Assembly (NCBI GenBank): GCA_023460975.1
Contig: JAEWOG010000067.1
Location: 62,001 to 126,000, forward strand
DNA length: 64,000 nucleotides
Direction of reading: 5' to 3'
DNA from: Actinomycetes bacterium
GTDB lineage: Bacteria; Actinomycetota; Actinomycetes; Propionibacteriales; Nocardioidaceae
Made by a program: the position numbers and the translations under genes. Below the pieces are notes generated by a model that was not told the origin of the DNA, ran no database searches, and was given only the letters and a program-made list of their open reading frames with translations. Shown in pieces: positions 44,630 through 53,717 of this stretch (position 1 is the stretch's first letter; every line of letters begins with the position of its first letter).

Positions 44630-46269
44630 CTGGCGTCGTGCCGCTGTTCTCCATCGTCACGCCGGTCTACGAACCGCCGCTCGACGTCCTGGCCGCCACG
44701 ATCGAGTCGGTGCTGGCTCAGGAGTTCGAGGACTGGGAGTGGATCCTGGTCGATGACCTGTCCCCGTCCGAGTCCGTCCGCGACCTGATTCGCACCCACG
44801 CCGAGGCCGACGAGCGGATCACCCTCGTCGAGCGGACCACCAACGGGCACATCGTCGCGGCCACCAATGACGCCGTCGAGCGCGCCCGAGGTCGCTTCCT
44901 CGTCTTCCTGGACCATGACGATCTGCTGACCCCCGACGCGCTGAGCGCCAACGCCGAGGTCATCGAGGGCAACCCCCGGGTGGACTACATCTACTCGGAT
45001 GAGGACAAGGTGGCCGAGGACGGCACCTTCTACGGCCGGTTCCACAAGCCCGTGTGGTCCCCTGAGCGGCTGCGTGGCCAGATGTACACCTCCCACCTGT
45101 CGGTGATGCGCACCGACGTGGTGCGTCAGGTCGGGGGTCTGCGCGAAGGCTATGACGGGTCCCAGGACCACGACCTTGCGCTCCGGGTGGGCGAGGTGGC
45201 TCGCGAGGTCGTCCACATCCCCGAGGTGCTGTACCACTGGCGAGCCGTGGTCGGGTCGGCCGCAGCGGACATCGAGGCCAAGCCGTACGCCACCATCGCC
45301 GGCGCGAAGGCGGTGCAGGACCACCTGGACCGCACCGGCTGCAAGGGCACGGTCGAGCAGGGCCGCGAGCCCGGGCGCTACGTGATCCAGCGGGACCTCG
45401 ATCCTGCCGTGCGGGTCTCGCTCGTGATCCCGACGATCGGGTCCTCGGCCACGATCTTCGGCGTCCGGGAGCCGATGGTTGTCCGCGCGGTGTCGTCGGC
45501 GCTCGCCATGACCGAGCACGACAACGTGGAAGTCGTCGTCGTCTACGACGAGCCCACCCCTCCTGAGGTGCTCGATTCGCTGCGCGAGGTGGCCGGCGAC
45601 GCACTGGTGCTGGTGCCCTTCACCGGGCCGTTCAACTTCAGCGAGAAGATGAACATTGGCTGCCTGCGCGCCACGGGCGAGCGGCTGGTCTTCCTCAACG
45701 ACGACGTCGAGGTGCTCTCGCCGAGGTGGCTGGAGAACCTCGTGGCCCCGCTGGATGACCCCACGGTGGGCCTCACGGGAGCCAAGCTCTACTTCTCCGA
45801 CGGCAGCATCCAGCACGCGTGTCACGGCTACTTCGGCACGCACTACCACCACCCGTTCCGCTTCTGGACCGGCACGGAGGCGGGCCCGTTCGGGGAGCTC
45901 GCGGTCAACCGCGAGGTCATCGGGGTGACGGCGGCGTGTTCTGCGACGACCAAGGAGTTCTTCCTCGAGGTCGGCGGGTTCACGGAGGCGCTTCCCGGCA
46001 ACTTCAACGACGTGGACTTCTGCTACAAGGTGCGGCACCTGGGGCGCAGCATCGTGTGGATCGCCAACTGCGAGCTGTTCCACTTCGAGTCACAGACCCG
46101 CGACGCGACGGTCGAGCCGTGGGAACGACTCTTCGTGGTGCGTCGATGGGGGATCCCCGACGTGGACCCGTACACCCGCGCTGAGGTCGCCACTCCGATG
46201 GTCGACCCCAACGCCCTGCTGTCGGCGCGCCTCGTCGAGGCGGCGCGGCCCCCCAAGAAGCGACGCTAG
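44626..46269 (+). CDS. Glycosyltransferase with two GT2 domains
   Basis: The 547-residue product carries two GT-A folds. The first starts LFSIVTPVYEPPLDVLAATIESVLAQ, with VDD near 42-44, the metal-binding LDHDD near 91-95 and a TSHLSVMRTDVVRQVGGLREGYDGSQDHDLALRV acceptor region. The second starts VSLVIPTIG near 267, with LNDDVEVLSP and GGFTEALPGNFNDVDFCYKVRHLG. Such tandem GT2 proteins make O-antigen or rhamnan-type glycans. No transmembrane helix is present. Its GTG overlaps the coiled-coil gene. The donor sugar is unknown. Confidence 0.9.
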   Translation: MTGVVPLFSIVTPVYEPPLDVLAATIESVLAQEFEDWEWILVDDLSPSESVRDLIRTHAEADERITLVERTTNGHIVAATNDAVERARGRFLVFLDHDDLLTPDALSANAEVIEGNPRVDYIYSDEDKVAEDGTFYGRFHKPVWSPERLRGQMYTSHLSVMRTDVVRQVGGLREGYDGSQDHDLALRVGEVAREVVHIPEVLYHWRAVVGSAAADIEAKPYATIAGAKAVQDHLDRTGCKGTVEQGREPGRYVIQRDLDPAVRVSLVIPTIGSSATIFGVREPMVVRAVSSALAMTEHDNVEVVVVYDEPTPPEVLDSLREVAGDALVLVPFTGPFNFSEKMNIGCLRATGERLVFLNDDVEVLSPRWLENLVAPLDDPTVGLTGAKLYFSDGSIQHACHGYFGTHYHHPFRFWTGTEAGPFGELAVNREVIGVTAACSATTKEFFLEVGGFTEALPGNFNDVDFCYKVRHLGRSIVWIANCELFHFESQTRDATVEPWERLFVVRRWGIPDVDPYTRAEVATPMVDPNALLSARLVEAARPPKKRR

Positions 46270-46324
46270 GCGCGCAACGGGCTGACGTCGTTCCTCGCTT
46301 TGGGTGCGGCCACCCGTGAGCGCG

Positions 46325-46330
46325 TAGGCT
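46325..46330 (+). promoter_or_regulatory. -10 box for the TIGR03960 radical SAM gene
   Basis: TAGGCT lies 35 bases before the GTG start. The short leader between them contains a 5-bp hairpin (CTGGA/TCCAG) and the ribosome binding site GAGAGG. Confidence 0.4.
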
Positions 46331-46365
46331 TGTCTGCTGGATGACTGTCCAGCGAGAGGTGTGTT

Positions 46366-48339
46366 GTGTCTGCGGTTGAGTCGGTGTTCGGGCGTCTGGA
46401 GCCCAAGCTCTCCTCGGTGTCCAAGCCCATCCAGTACGTCGGCGGCGAGCTCAACTCGGTCGTCAAGGACTGGGACTGTGGCACGGGCACCGATGGCGGC
46501 GCGACCGTCCGGTGGGCCCTGATGTACCCCGACGCCTACGAGGTCGGACTGCCCAACCAGGGCGTGCAGATCCTGTACGAAATCCTCAACGAGCGCGACT
46601 GGATCGTGGCCGAGCGCACGTACGCGGTGTGGCCCGACATGGAGCAGGTGCTGCGTGAGGGCGACGAGCAGGGACCGATCCCGCAGTTCACGGTCGACAG
46701 CCATCGCCCTGTCGGCGCCTTCGACGTGTTCGGGCTCAGCTTCTCCACGGAGCTGGGCTACACGAACATGCTGAATGCGATCGACCTGGCCGGATTCCCG
46801 CTGCACAGTGCGGACCGCACCGAGGACCACCCGATCGTGCTCGCCGGCGGCCACGCCGCGTTCAACCCCGAGCCGATCGCGGACTTCATCGACGCCGCCG
46901 TGCTCGGTGACGGCGAGGAGGCCGTCCTGGCGATCAGCGACGTCATCCGAGAGTGGAAGGTCGAGGGCCGCCCCGGTGGCCGCGATGAGGTGCTGCGCCG
47001 GTTGGCCGTCAGCGGCAACGTCTACGTCCCGCGCTTCTACGACGTCACCTACGGCGAGGACGGCGCCATTGAGGCGGTCGTACCCAATCGTCCGGGCATC
47101 CCGTTCCGGGTCCGCAAGCACACGCTGATGGATCTGGACGCGTGGCCGTATCCTGCCAACCCCCTGGTTCCGCTCGCGGAGACGGTGCACGAGCGGTTCA
47201 GCGTGGAGATCTTCCGCGGCTGCACCCGTGGGTGCCGCTTCTGCCAGGCCGGCATGATCACGCGTCCGGTGCGCGAGCGCTCCATCACGACCATCGGCGA
47301 CATGGTGGAGAACGGCATCCGCAAGTCCGGCTTCGAGGAGGTGGGACTGCTGAGCCTCTCCAGCGCCGACCACACGGAGATCGGTGACGTCGCCAAGGGA
47401 CTGGCGGACCGTTACGAGGGCTCCAACGTCTCCCTGTCCCTGCCTTCGACGCGCGTGGACGCCTTCAACATCACGCTGGCCAACGAGTTCTCCCGCAACG
47501 GGCGTCGCTCCGGCCTGACGTTTGCCCCCGAGGGCGGCAGCGAGCGGATGCGCAAGGTGATCAACAAGATGGTCACCGAGGAGGACCTGATCCGTACGGT
47601 GGCCACCGCGTACAGCCACGGCTGGCGGCAGGTGAAGCTCTACTTCATGGTGGGCCTGCCGACCGAGACGGACGAGGACGTCCTGCAGGTCGCGGAGCTG
47701 GCCAAGAAGGTGATCGCCAAGGGGCGCGAGGTCTCGGGCCGCAACGACATCCGCTGCACCGTGTCGATCGGCGGGTTCGTGCCCAAGCCGCACACGCCGT
47801 TCCAGTGGGCCGCGCAGCTCGACCACGAGACCACCGACGAACGCCTCAAGAAGCTGCGCGACGTCGTGCGCGACGACAAGAAGTACGGTCGTGCGATCGG
47901 ATTCCGCTACCACGACGGCAAGCCCGGCATCGTCGAAGGGCTCCTCTCGCGGGGCGACCGTCGCGTGGGCGCGATCATCGAGCAGGTGTGGCGCGACGGG
48001 GGCCGCTTTGACGGCTGGAGCGAGCACTTCTCCTACGACCGCTGGGTCGACAGCGCCGAGGCGGCCCTGGCGGGCACGGGCGTCGACGTGGAGTGGTTCA
48101 CCACCCGCGAGCGCGACTACGACGAGGTCCTGCCGTGGGACCACCTCGACTCGGGCCTCGACAAGGACTGGTTGTGGGGTGACTGGGAGGACGCGCTGGC
48201 CGCGGCCGACGGCGCCGACATCGAGATCGAGGACTGCCGCTGGACGCCCTGCTACGACTGCGGCGTGTGCCCGGAGATGAACACCGAGATCCAGATCGGC
48301 CCCACGGGGCAGAAGCTGTTGCCGCTGTCGGTGCTCTGA
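46366..48339 (+). CDS. TIGR03960-family B12-binding-type radical SAM protein
   Basis: The 657-residue product has an N-terminal cobalamin-binding-like domain (ALMYPDAYEVGLPNQGVQILYEILN ... PIVLAGGHAAFNPEPIADFIDAAVLGDGEEAV) and a radical SAM core. The core binds [4Fe-4S] through Cys286, Cys290 and Cys293 (GCTRGCRFCQAG). Later motifs are LTFAPEGGSERMRKVINK and GGFVPKPHTPFQW. Two C-terminal CxxC-type pairs (WTPCYDCGVC) may hold another cluster. The substrate is unknown. The family normally sits immediately before a TIGR03936 (DUF2344) gene and rne; here that partner is 11 kb away (59497), behind an inserted glycan cluster. Confidence 0.92.
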   Translation: MSAVESVFGRLEPKLSSVSKPIQYVGGELNSVVKDWDCGTGTDGGATVRWALMYPDAYEVGLPNQGVQILYEILNERDWIVAERTYAVWPDMEQVLREGDEQGPIPQFTVDSHRPVGAFDVFGLSFSTELGYTNMLNAIDLAGFPLHSADRTEDHPIVLAGGHAAFNPEPIADFIDAAVLGDGEEAVLAISDVIREWKVEGRPGGRDEVLRRLAVSGNVYVPRFYDVTYGEDGAIEAVVPNRPGIPFRVRKHTLMDLDAWPYPANPLVPLAETVHERFSVEIFRGCTRGCRFCQAGMITRPVRERSITTIGDMVENGIRKSGFEEVGLLSLSSADHTEIGDVAKGLADRYEGSNVSLSLPSTRVDAFNITLANEFSRNGRRSGLTFAPEGGSERMRKVINKMVTEEDLIRTVATAYSHGWRQVKLYFMVGLPTETDEDVLQVAELAKKVIAKGREVSGRNDIRCTVSIGGFVPKPHTPFQWAAQLDHETTDERLKKLRDVVRDDKKYGRAIGFRYHDGKPGIVEGLLSRGDRRVGAIIEQVWRDGGRFDGWSEHFSYDRWVDSAEAALAGTGVDVEWFTTRERDYDEVLPWDHLDSGLDKDWLWGDWEDALAAADGADIEIEDCRWTPCYDCGVCPEMNTEIQIGPTGQKLLPLSVL

Positions 48340-48349
48340 GGATCAGCAC

Positions 48350-49549
48350 GTGCGCGAGGGGACCCTGTACGACTTCGCGGTCGTCGGCGGGGGCATCGTC
48401 GGTGCCGCCACTGCTCGCGCGCTGACCCGGAGGTTCCCCGACGCCACGGTGGCGTTGCTGGACAAGGAGTCCGAGTTCGGGCTGCACCAGACCGGTCACA
48501 ACTCCGGGGTGATCCACTCGGGGATCTACTACGAGCCGGGCAGTCTCAAGGCTGAGTTGTGTCGGGCGGGCGTGGCGGCCACCGAGGCGTTCGCCGACGA
48601 GCACGCGATCAGGTGGCAGCGCGTCGGCAAGCTCCTCGTCGCCACGAGCGACGGCGAGCTCGACCGCATGCGGACGTTGGCGGAGCGGGCGGTCCACAAT
48701 CGGATCGAGGCCACCGTCCTCAGCGCCGCCCAACTGCGTGAGCGCGAGCCGCACATCGTCGGCAAGGGGGCGCTGTTCATCCCCTCGACCGGGATCACCG
48801 ACTACGGGCAGGTCAACCGGCGTCTCGCCGCACTGGTGGCGGAGGCGGGCGGCACGCTGATGCGGGACACGGCTGTCACCGGAGTCGATGAACGCGACGC
48901 GGAGGTGCTGCTGTCCACCTCTCGTGGCGAGGTGCGGGCCTCGTACGTGGTGTTCTGCGCCGGCATCCAGGCCGATCGGATGGCCCGGATGGCCGGTCTC
49001 GACGTCGACTTCGCCATGATCCCGTTCCGGGGCGAGTACTACGACGTGCGCCCCGAGCGGGCGCAGGTGACCCGCACGCTGATCTACCCGATCCCGGACC
49101 CCGACCTGCCGTTCCTCGGCGTCCACCTCACGCCGACGGTCGACGGCGGCCTCAATGTCGGCCCCAACGCCGTGCTCGGGCTGGCGCGCGAGAAGTACCC
49201 GAAGTTCTCCTTCGACGGTCGCGACGCCTGGGACATCGCCCGGTTCCCCGGGATGTGGCACGTTGCCCGCGCCAACGTGGGGACGGGTCTGAGGGAGATG
49301 CGCAATTCGTTGTCGAAGCGCGGCTATCTGACCCTGTGCCAGAAGTACTGCCCCGAGCTGACGCTGGCCGACCTCACCCCCCGCGAGGCGGGGATCAGGG
49401 CCCAGGCGGTGATGCGCGACGGATCCTTCGTGCACGACTTCCTGCTGCGGCGTACGGCTCGCACGCTGCACGTGGTCAACGCGCCTTCGCCGGCGGCGAC
49501 CTCCGCCCTGCCGATCGCCCAGCACATCGTCGGTGCGCTGGTGGACTGA
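48350..49549 (+). CDS. lhgO: L-2-hydroxyglutarate oxidase (LhgO family, FAD)
   Basis: This 399-residue DAO-fold flavoprotein oxidises L-2-hydroxyglutarate to alpha-ketoglutarate and passes electrons on. The FAD-binding Rossmann motif is DFAVVGGGIVGAATARAL. The family signature EFGLHQTGHNSGVIHSGIYYEPGSLKA follows, then FCAGIQADRMARMAGL, FRGEYYDV and the C-terminal APSPAATSALPIAQHIV. It starts 10 bases after the radical SAM gene, so it may be co-transcribed with it. It opens the inserted glycan region, which contains a WlbA-like enzyme that could produce its substrate (see findings). There is no membrane anchor. Confidence 0.92.
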   Translation: MREGTLYDFAVVGGGIVGAATARALTRRFPDATVALLDKESEFGLHQTGHNSGVIHSGIYYEPGSLKAELCRAGVAATEAFADEHAIRWQRVGKLLVATSDGELDRMRTLAERAVHNRIEATVLSAAQLREREPHIVGKGALFIPSTGITDYGQVNRRLAALVAEAGGTLMRDTAVTGVDERDAEVLLSTSRGEVRASYVVFCAGIQADRMARMAGLDVDFAMIPFRGEYYDVRPERAQVTRTLIYPIPDPDLPFLGVHLTPTVDGGLNVGPNAVLGLAREKYPKFSFDGRDAWDIARFPGMWHVARANVGTGLREMRNSLSKRGYLTLCQKYCPELTLADLTPREAGIRAQAVMRDGSFVHDFLLRRTARTLHVVNAPSPAATSALPIAQHIVGALVD

Positions 49550-49585
49550 CACGCCTGGCAAGGGCGAGGGAGGCAGGCGCGAGCG

Positions 49586-50293
49586 TCAGGCAGGCTTGCG
49601 CGCGAGGACGGCGATCTGTCGGTAGCGCGGAATGTGGATCCGCAGCGCGCGCAGGCCCGTGGGGCGCCCGGTGCGCTGCGGGCGCTTGAGCACGCGCAGC
49701 AGCACGTCCTCGGCGGCCACCAGCGGATAGGTGATCGGCGTGATCTCCTCGGCCACCACCTCCAGCCCGGCCTGCTCGATCAGCGCGCGGACCTCGTCTG
49801 CGGAGCGGTACTCGCGCAGGTGCGTCGGGTCGAGCACCCAACCCCCTTCAGGGTTGTGCCGGAAGTACCAGGCGCCCTTGAGCTTGAGTGGGGTCTCCAG
49901 ATAGACCACGCCGCCGGGTCGCGCCATCCGGGCGAGCTCGCGTACGTAGCCCGCGTCGTCGGGGACGTGCTCGACCACATGGGTCGAGGTCACCACATCG
50001 GCCGAAGCATCCGCCAGGGGCACCTTGCCGTCGGGGGAGGTGAGCACGTGGTGGCCCCGGCTGCGGGCACGCTCGCCGCGACTGTCGGAGATCTCGAAGC
50101 CGGTCAGGTCCCACGTCGATCCCACCTCGGAGCGGACCACGTCGAGCAGTCCTCCCTCGCCACAACCGATGTCGATCAGGCGATGCCCCTCGACCAGCGC
50201 GAGCGCGGCTCGCAGCAGCGGTGGGACGGACAGCTCGTTGTCGATCTGGGGATACAGCTCGGCGTAGTTGTCCCATTCGTTCGTTTCCTGCAC
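49586..50293 (-). CDS. SAM-dependent class I methyltransferase
   Basis: The 235-residue product has methyltransferase motif I LIDIGCGEGGLLDVV (about 39-53), the acidic loop TGFEISDSRGERA, and DVVTSTHVVEHVPDDAGYVRELARMARPGGVVYLETP. The C-terminal half contains HLREYRSADEVRALIEQAGLEVV, typical of enzymes in polysaccharide clusters. AAGGAGA precedes the GTG start. It is on the opposite strand from its neighbours. A sugar O-methyl group is the likely product (inference from context). Confidence 0.85.
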   Translation of the reverse strand: MQETNEWDNYAELYPQIDNELSVPPLLRAALALVEGHRLIDIGCGEGGLLDVVRSEVGSTWDLTGFEISDSRGERARSRGHHVLTSPDGKVPLADASADVVTSTHVVEHVPDDAGYVRELARMARPGGVVYLETPLKLKGAWYFRHNPEGGWVLDPTHLREYRSADEVRALIEQAGLEVVAEEITPITYPLVAAEDVLLRVLKRPQRTGRPTGLRALRIHIPRYRQIAVLARKPA

Positions 50294-50430
50294 GGTTCTC
50301 CTTGGGCTGGAGGGCGACGGGCATACGTGAATGCGACCCGGGTTGCGGTCGGCACCAGCACCCTACAACCGGTGTCGTGTGCGCTGGGTCACCAAAGAGG
50401 CCCGGGGGGCGGGAACGTCGTCGCGCTGGC

Positions 50431-50436
50431 TAGGCT
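50431..50436 (+). promoter_or_regulatory. -10 box for the DUF2142 operon
   Basis: TAGGCT lies 37 bases before the ATG at 50474. It would drive the overlapping run DUF2142-wlbB-wlbC-wlbA from the 180-base region divergent from the methyltransferase. Confidence 0.4.
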
Positions 50437-50473
50437 CTGTGCGGTTCGAGTGTCGCGTGATAAGCGGGGGAAC

Positions 50474-52015
50474 ATGGTTCGAGTGGGGTCGGTGGTCGCG
50501 GTCGTCGTGGCCACCATCGTGTGTGGCGCGATGTGGGCGTTGTCGTCGCCGGTGGGCTCGTCTCCCGACGACCAGTACCACCAAGCGACCATCTGGTGCG
50601 TCGGCGCCACCTCGACCACTGATCCCGAGACCTGCCGGGTCTCGGGCCAGACCGCTGAAGGCGGGCGGATCGTCGAGGTGCCGGCGCTCGTGGCTGCGAG
50701 CAGCTGCTACGCCTTCAAGCCGGCCGAGTCCGCCGCCTGCCAGCACCCGCTGCGCGAGGGGATCATCACGACGGAGGCGATCGACAACGGGTCGTACCCG
50801 GGCGGCTTCTACCGAGTGATGCACCTGCTCAAGACGGACAGCGTCCCCGAGTCCATCCTCGCCATGCGCCTGCTCAACGTCGTCATCGCCGCAGTGCTCC
50901 TGGGCGGCATCGCGCTGTTGGGTTCTGCCGCATTGCGTCGTCTCATGGTGCTGACCCTGGTGCCGGTGCTGCTGCCGCTGGGATGGTTCATCCTCGCGTC
51001 CGTGAACCCGAGCAGTTGGGCGTTGTCGGGGCTGACCGCGTACGGCTTCGCCCTGCACAGCTTCTTGCTCCTCACGGATCGACGTCGCCAGATCGCGACG
51101 GGTGCTCTGGGCGTGGTCGCCCTCGTGCTTGCGTTGAGTGCGCGCGGCGACGCGCCTGCGTACGCGGGGGTCATCACCGTGGCCCTGTGCGTGCTCCACT
51201 ACCGACGCCTGTGGGCCGCCAAGCGACTGCTGCTCATTCCTGTGGTCGTGGGCGCAGTGTGCCTGTGGCGCGTGTTGGCTGCCGCCCAGGTTGCCACGAT
51301 CGCTGGCGCCTCGGCGGAGTCGGAGCGCACCCTGGCAGAGGTCGTGCCGGCCCTCATGCTGGAGTTCCCCACGTTGCTGAGCGGCATGTTCGGGTACGGC
51401 TTCGGCCTCGGGTGGCTCGACACCACGGTGCCCGCGGTGACCGCCTTCCCCGTCGTCCTGGTGATCGGATTCCTCGGCTTGACCGGCCTGGGGCGCCTCA
51501 GCGTCTCGAAGGCTCTCGCGGTGCTGATCATCGCCGGCCCGATGCTGCTGCTCCCGCTGATGACGCTCTTCCGTACGCGCCTCATCGTGGGGGAGAGCGT
51601 CCAGCCGCGCTACCTCCTGCCATTGATGCCGATCCTCCTCGCGGTGCTGCTCACGGACCGTGTCGTCGACGACGCGATCCGCCTCAGCCGCGTCCAGGCA
51701 GTGGCGATCGCGGTGTCCATGACCGTGGCCTGTACGGCCGCGATCTATGCCAACGTGCGGCGCTACATCACCGGCGTCGACGGACCCACCCTCATCGACA
51801 AGACGGAGTGGTGGTGGCAGTCCGCCCCGGCCCCGACGACGGTGGTGATCGTGGGAGGATTGAGCTTCGCCGTGTTCGCGGCATCCTTGGTCTGGACCAA
51901 CTGGCGCAGCGCGCCGACCTCCGAACCTGACGGGGTGATGGGCGCCGCCGACGCCGCGGCACCGGCCCCAGCAGGCGCCGCAGCGGGAACCGCCCCCACC
52001 CAGGAGAGTGAATGA
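50474..52015 (+). CDS. DUF2142-family polytopic membrane protein
   Basis: The 513-residue product has about ten to twelve hydrophobic helices and an early extracytoplasmic region with SSPVGSSPDDQYHQATIWC, matching the start of DUF2142 proteins, which resemble GT-C glycosyltransferases. Conserved features include ASVNPSSWALSGLTAYGFALHSFLL and GESVQPRYLLPLMPILLA. The tail is Ala/Pro-rich and hydrophilic. It may be a lipid-linked-sugar glycosyltransferase or polymerase of the cluster (inference). GGGGGAA precedes the ATG. It overlaps the following acetyltransferase gene by four bases (ATGA). Confidence 0.85.
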   Translation: MVRVGSVVAVVVATIVCGAMWALSSPVGSSPDDQYHQATIWCVGATSTTDPETCRVSGQTAEGGRIVEVPALVAASSCYAFKPAESAACQHPLREGIITTEAIDNGSYPGGFYRVMHLLKTDSVPESILAMRLLNVVIAAVLLGGIALLGSAALRRLMVLTLVPVLLPLGWFILASVNPSSWALSGLTAYGFALHSFLLLTDRRRQIATGALGVVALVLALSARGDAPAYAGVITVALCVLHYRRLWAAKRLLLIPVVVGAVCLWRVLAAAQVATIAGASAESERTLAEVVPALMLEFPTLLSGMFGYGFGLGWLDTTVPAVTAFPVVLVIGFLGLTGLGRLSVSKALAVLIIAGPMLLLPLMTLFRTRLIVGESVQPRYLLPLMPILLAVLLTDRVVDDAIRLSRVQAVAIAVSMTVACTAAIYANVRRYITGVDGPTLIDKTEWWWQSAPAPTTVVIVGGLSFAVFAASLVWTNWRSAPTSEPDGVMGAADAAAPAPAGAAAGTAPTQESE

Positions 52016-52617
52016 GCCCCGACACCTACCGCGTCGTTGATTCCGCTGAAGTCTCACCGGACGCATCGATCGGCGACGGTTCCAGCCTGTGGCACCTGTG
52101 CCAGGTCCGCGAGGGCGCTGTCCTGGGGCAGAACTGCGTCGTGGGCCGGGGCGCCTACATCGGGTCCGGTGTGCGGCTCGGAGACAACTGCAAGGTCCAG
52201 AACTACGCGCTCGTCTACGAGCCGGCGGTACTGGGCGACGGTGTGTTCATCGGCCCCGCAGTGGTGCTGACCAATGACACCTATCCGCGCGCGGTGAATC
52301 CCGACGGGTCGTTGAAGTCGGCCTCGGACTGGGATGCCGTGGGCGTGCAGATCGGCGATGGAGCTGCCATCGGCGCGCGCTCGGTGTGCGTCGCCCCGGT
52401 CACCATCGGCGCGTGGGCACTGGTCGCCGCTGGGTCGGTGGTCACGAAGGACGTACCACCGCACGCTCTGGTGGCGGGGGTGCCGGCCCGCCAGATCGGC
52501 TGGGTGTCCCGCACGGGCACGCGGCTGGAGGAGCAACCGGACGGGACGTTGATCGACCCCACCTCGGGCACTGTGTATGCGGTGACCGACGGACAACTCA
52601 AGGAGACGGAAGAGTGA
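52012..52617 (+). CDS. Left-handed beta-helix N-acetyltransferase, WlbB/WbpD-like
   Basis: The 201-residue product has hexapeptide repeats forming a left-handed beta-helix (VSPDASIGDGSSLWHLCQVREGAVLGQNCVVGRGAYIGSGVRLGDNCKVQNYALVYEPAVLGDGVFIGPAVVLTND, then VQIGDGAAIGARSVCVAPVTIGAWALVAAGSVVTKDVPPHALVAGVPARQIGWV). It closely resembles enzymes acetylating the 3-amino group of UDP-2-acetamido-3-amino-2,3-dideoxy-glucuronate. The genes for the preceding aminotransferase and oxidoreductase steps follow directly and overlap, which supports that role. Confidence 0.88.
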   Translation: MSPDTYRVVDSAEVSPDASIGDGSSLWHLCQVREGAVLGQNCVVGRGAYIGSGVRLGDNCKVQNYALVYEPAVLGDGVFIGPAVVLTNDTYPRAVNPDGSLKSASDWDAVGVQIGDGAAIGARSVCVAPVTIGAWALVAAGSVVTKDVPPHALVAGVPARQIGWVSRTGTRLEEQPDGTLIDPTSGTVYAVTDGQLKETEE

Positions 52618-53717
52618 CGCAGCCAGAGTTCATCCCCCCGGCGAAGCCGATCATCGGTGACGAGGAGCGCGCCGCCGTCGACGCGGTCCTGGCCACCGGC
52701 ATGGTCGCCCAGGGCCCCCAGGTGGCTGCCTTCGAGCAGGAGTTCGGTGCCCAGCTCGTGGACGGGCGTACGTGCGTCGCGGTCAACTCCGGCACCTCCG
52801 GCCTCCACCTCGGACTCTTGGCCGCCGGGATCGGGCCGGGCGACGAGGTGATCGTGCCCTCGTTCACGTTCGCGGCGACCGCGAACTCGGTGGCGCTCAC
52901 CGGTGCCACCCCCGTGTTCGTCGACATCGAGCCGACGTACTTCTGCCTGGACCCGGCAGCCGTCGAGGCCGCGATCACCGAGCGCACCAAGGCGATCATG
53001 CCGGTCCACCTGTTCGGCCACCCCGCGGACATGACCGCCCTGGGCCAGATCGCTGAGCGCCACGGCGTGATGCTCTTCGAGGATGCGGCCCAGGCGCACG
53101 GCGCGACCTGGCACGGCGCCCACGTCGGCAGCTTCGGCACCTTCGCGATGTTCTCGCTCTACCCGACCAAGAACATGACCTCCGGTGAGGGAGGCATGGT
53201 CTCCTGCGCGGACGAGGACGTCGCGCGTCGGGTCAGGTTGCTGCGCAACCAGGGCATGGAGAAGCAGTACGCCAACGAGGTCGTCGGCCTCAACAACCGG
53301 ATGACCGACATCCACGCGTCGATCGGTCGGGTGCAGCTCACCAAGGTCGGCGGCTGGACGGCCACGCGGCAGCAGAACGCGGCGTTTCTCGACGCACACC
53401 TCGAGGGCGTGGGCGTCCCGGCCGTGGCCGAGCACGCAACCCACGTCTACCACCAGTACACGGTGCGGGTCCCCGAGGGCCGCGACGAGGTCGTACGCCG
53501 TCTGCGCGAGGAGTACCAGGTGGGTTCGGGCGTCTACTACCCGATTCCCAATCACCGACTGGACTCGCTGAAGCAGTACGCGCCGGGCCTGGAGCTCCCC
53601 GAGACGGAGCGCGCTGCCGCCGAGGTTCTCTCGCTTCCCGTGCACCCCTCGCTCACCGGTGAGCACCTCGAGCGGATCGTCACCGCCGTGAACGCTGTTG
53701 TGAAGGCGGGCGCGTGA
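52614..53717 (+). CDS. DegT/DnrJ/EryC1/StrS aminotransferase, WlbC/WbpE-like
   Basis: This 367-residue PLP enzyme transfers an amino group, normally from glutamate, to a 3-keto nucleotide sugar. The GTSGLHLGLLAAGIGPGDEVIVPSFTFAATANSV block, LFEDAAQAHGA and the Schiff-base Lys186 in LYPTKNMTSGEGG are intact. GTG 52614 overlaps the upstream stop (GTGA) and follows AAGGAGAC. Sequence style and neighbours fit the WbpE/WlbC step giving UDP-GlcNAc(3NH2)A. The reaction would release alpha-ketoglutarate. Confidence 0.9.
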   Translation: MTQPEFIPPAKPIIGDEERAAVDAVLATGMVAQGPQVAAFEQEFGAQLVDGRTCVAVNSGTSGLHLGLLAAGIGPGDEVIVPSFTFAATANSVALTGATPVFVDIEPTYFCLDPAAVEAAITERTKAIMPVHLFGHPADMTALGQIAERHGVMLFEDAAQAHGATWHGAHVGSFGTFAMFSLYPTKNMTSGEGGMVSCADEDVARRVRLLRNQGMEKQYANEVVGLNNRMTDIHASIGRVQLTKVGGWTATRQQNAAFLDAHLEGVGVPAVAEHATHVYHQYTVRVPEGRDEVVRRLREEYQVGSGVYYPIPNHRLDSLKQYAPGLELPETERAAAEVLSLPVHPSLTGEHLERIVTAVNAVVKAGA

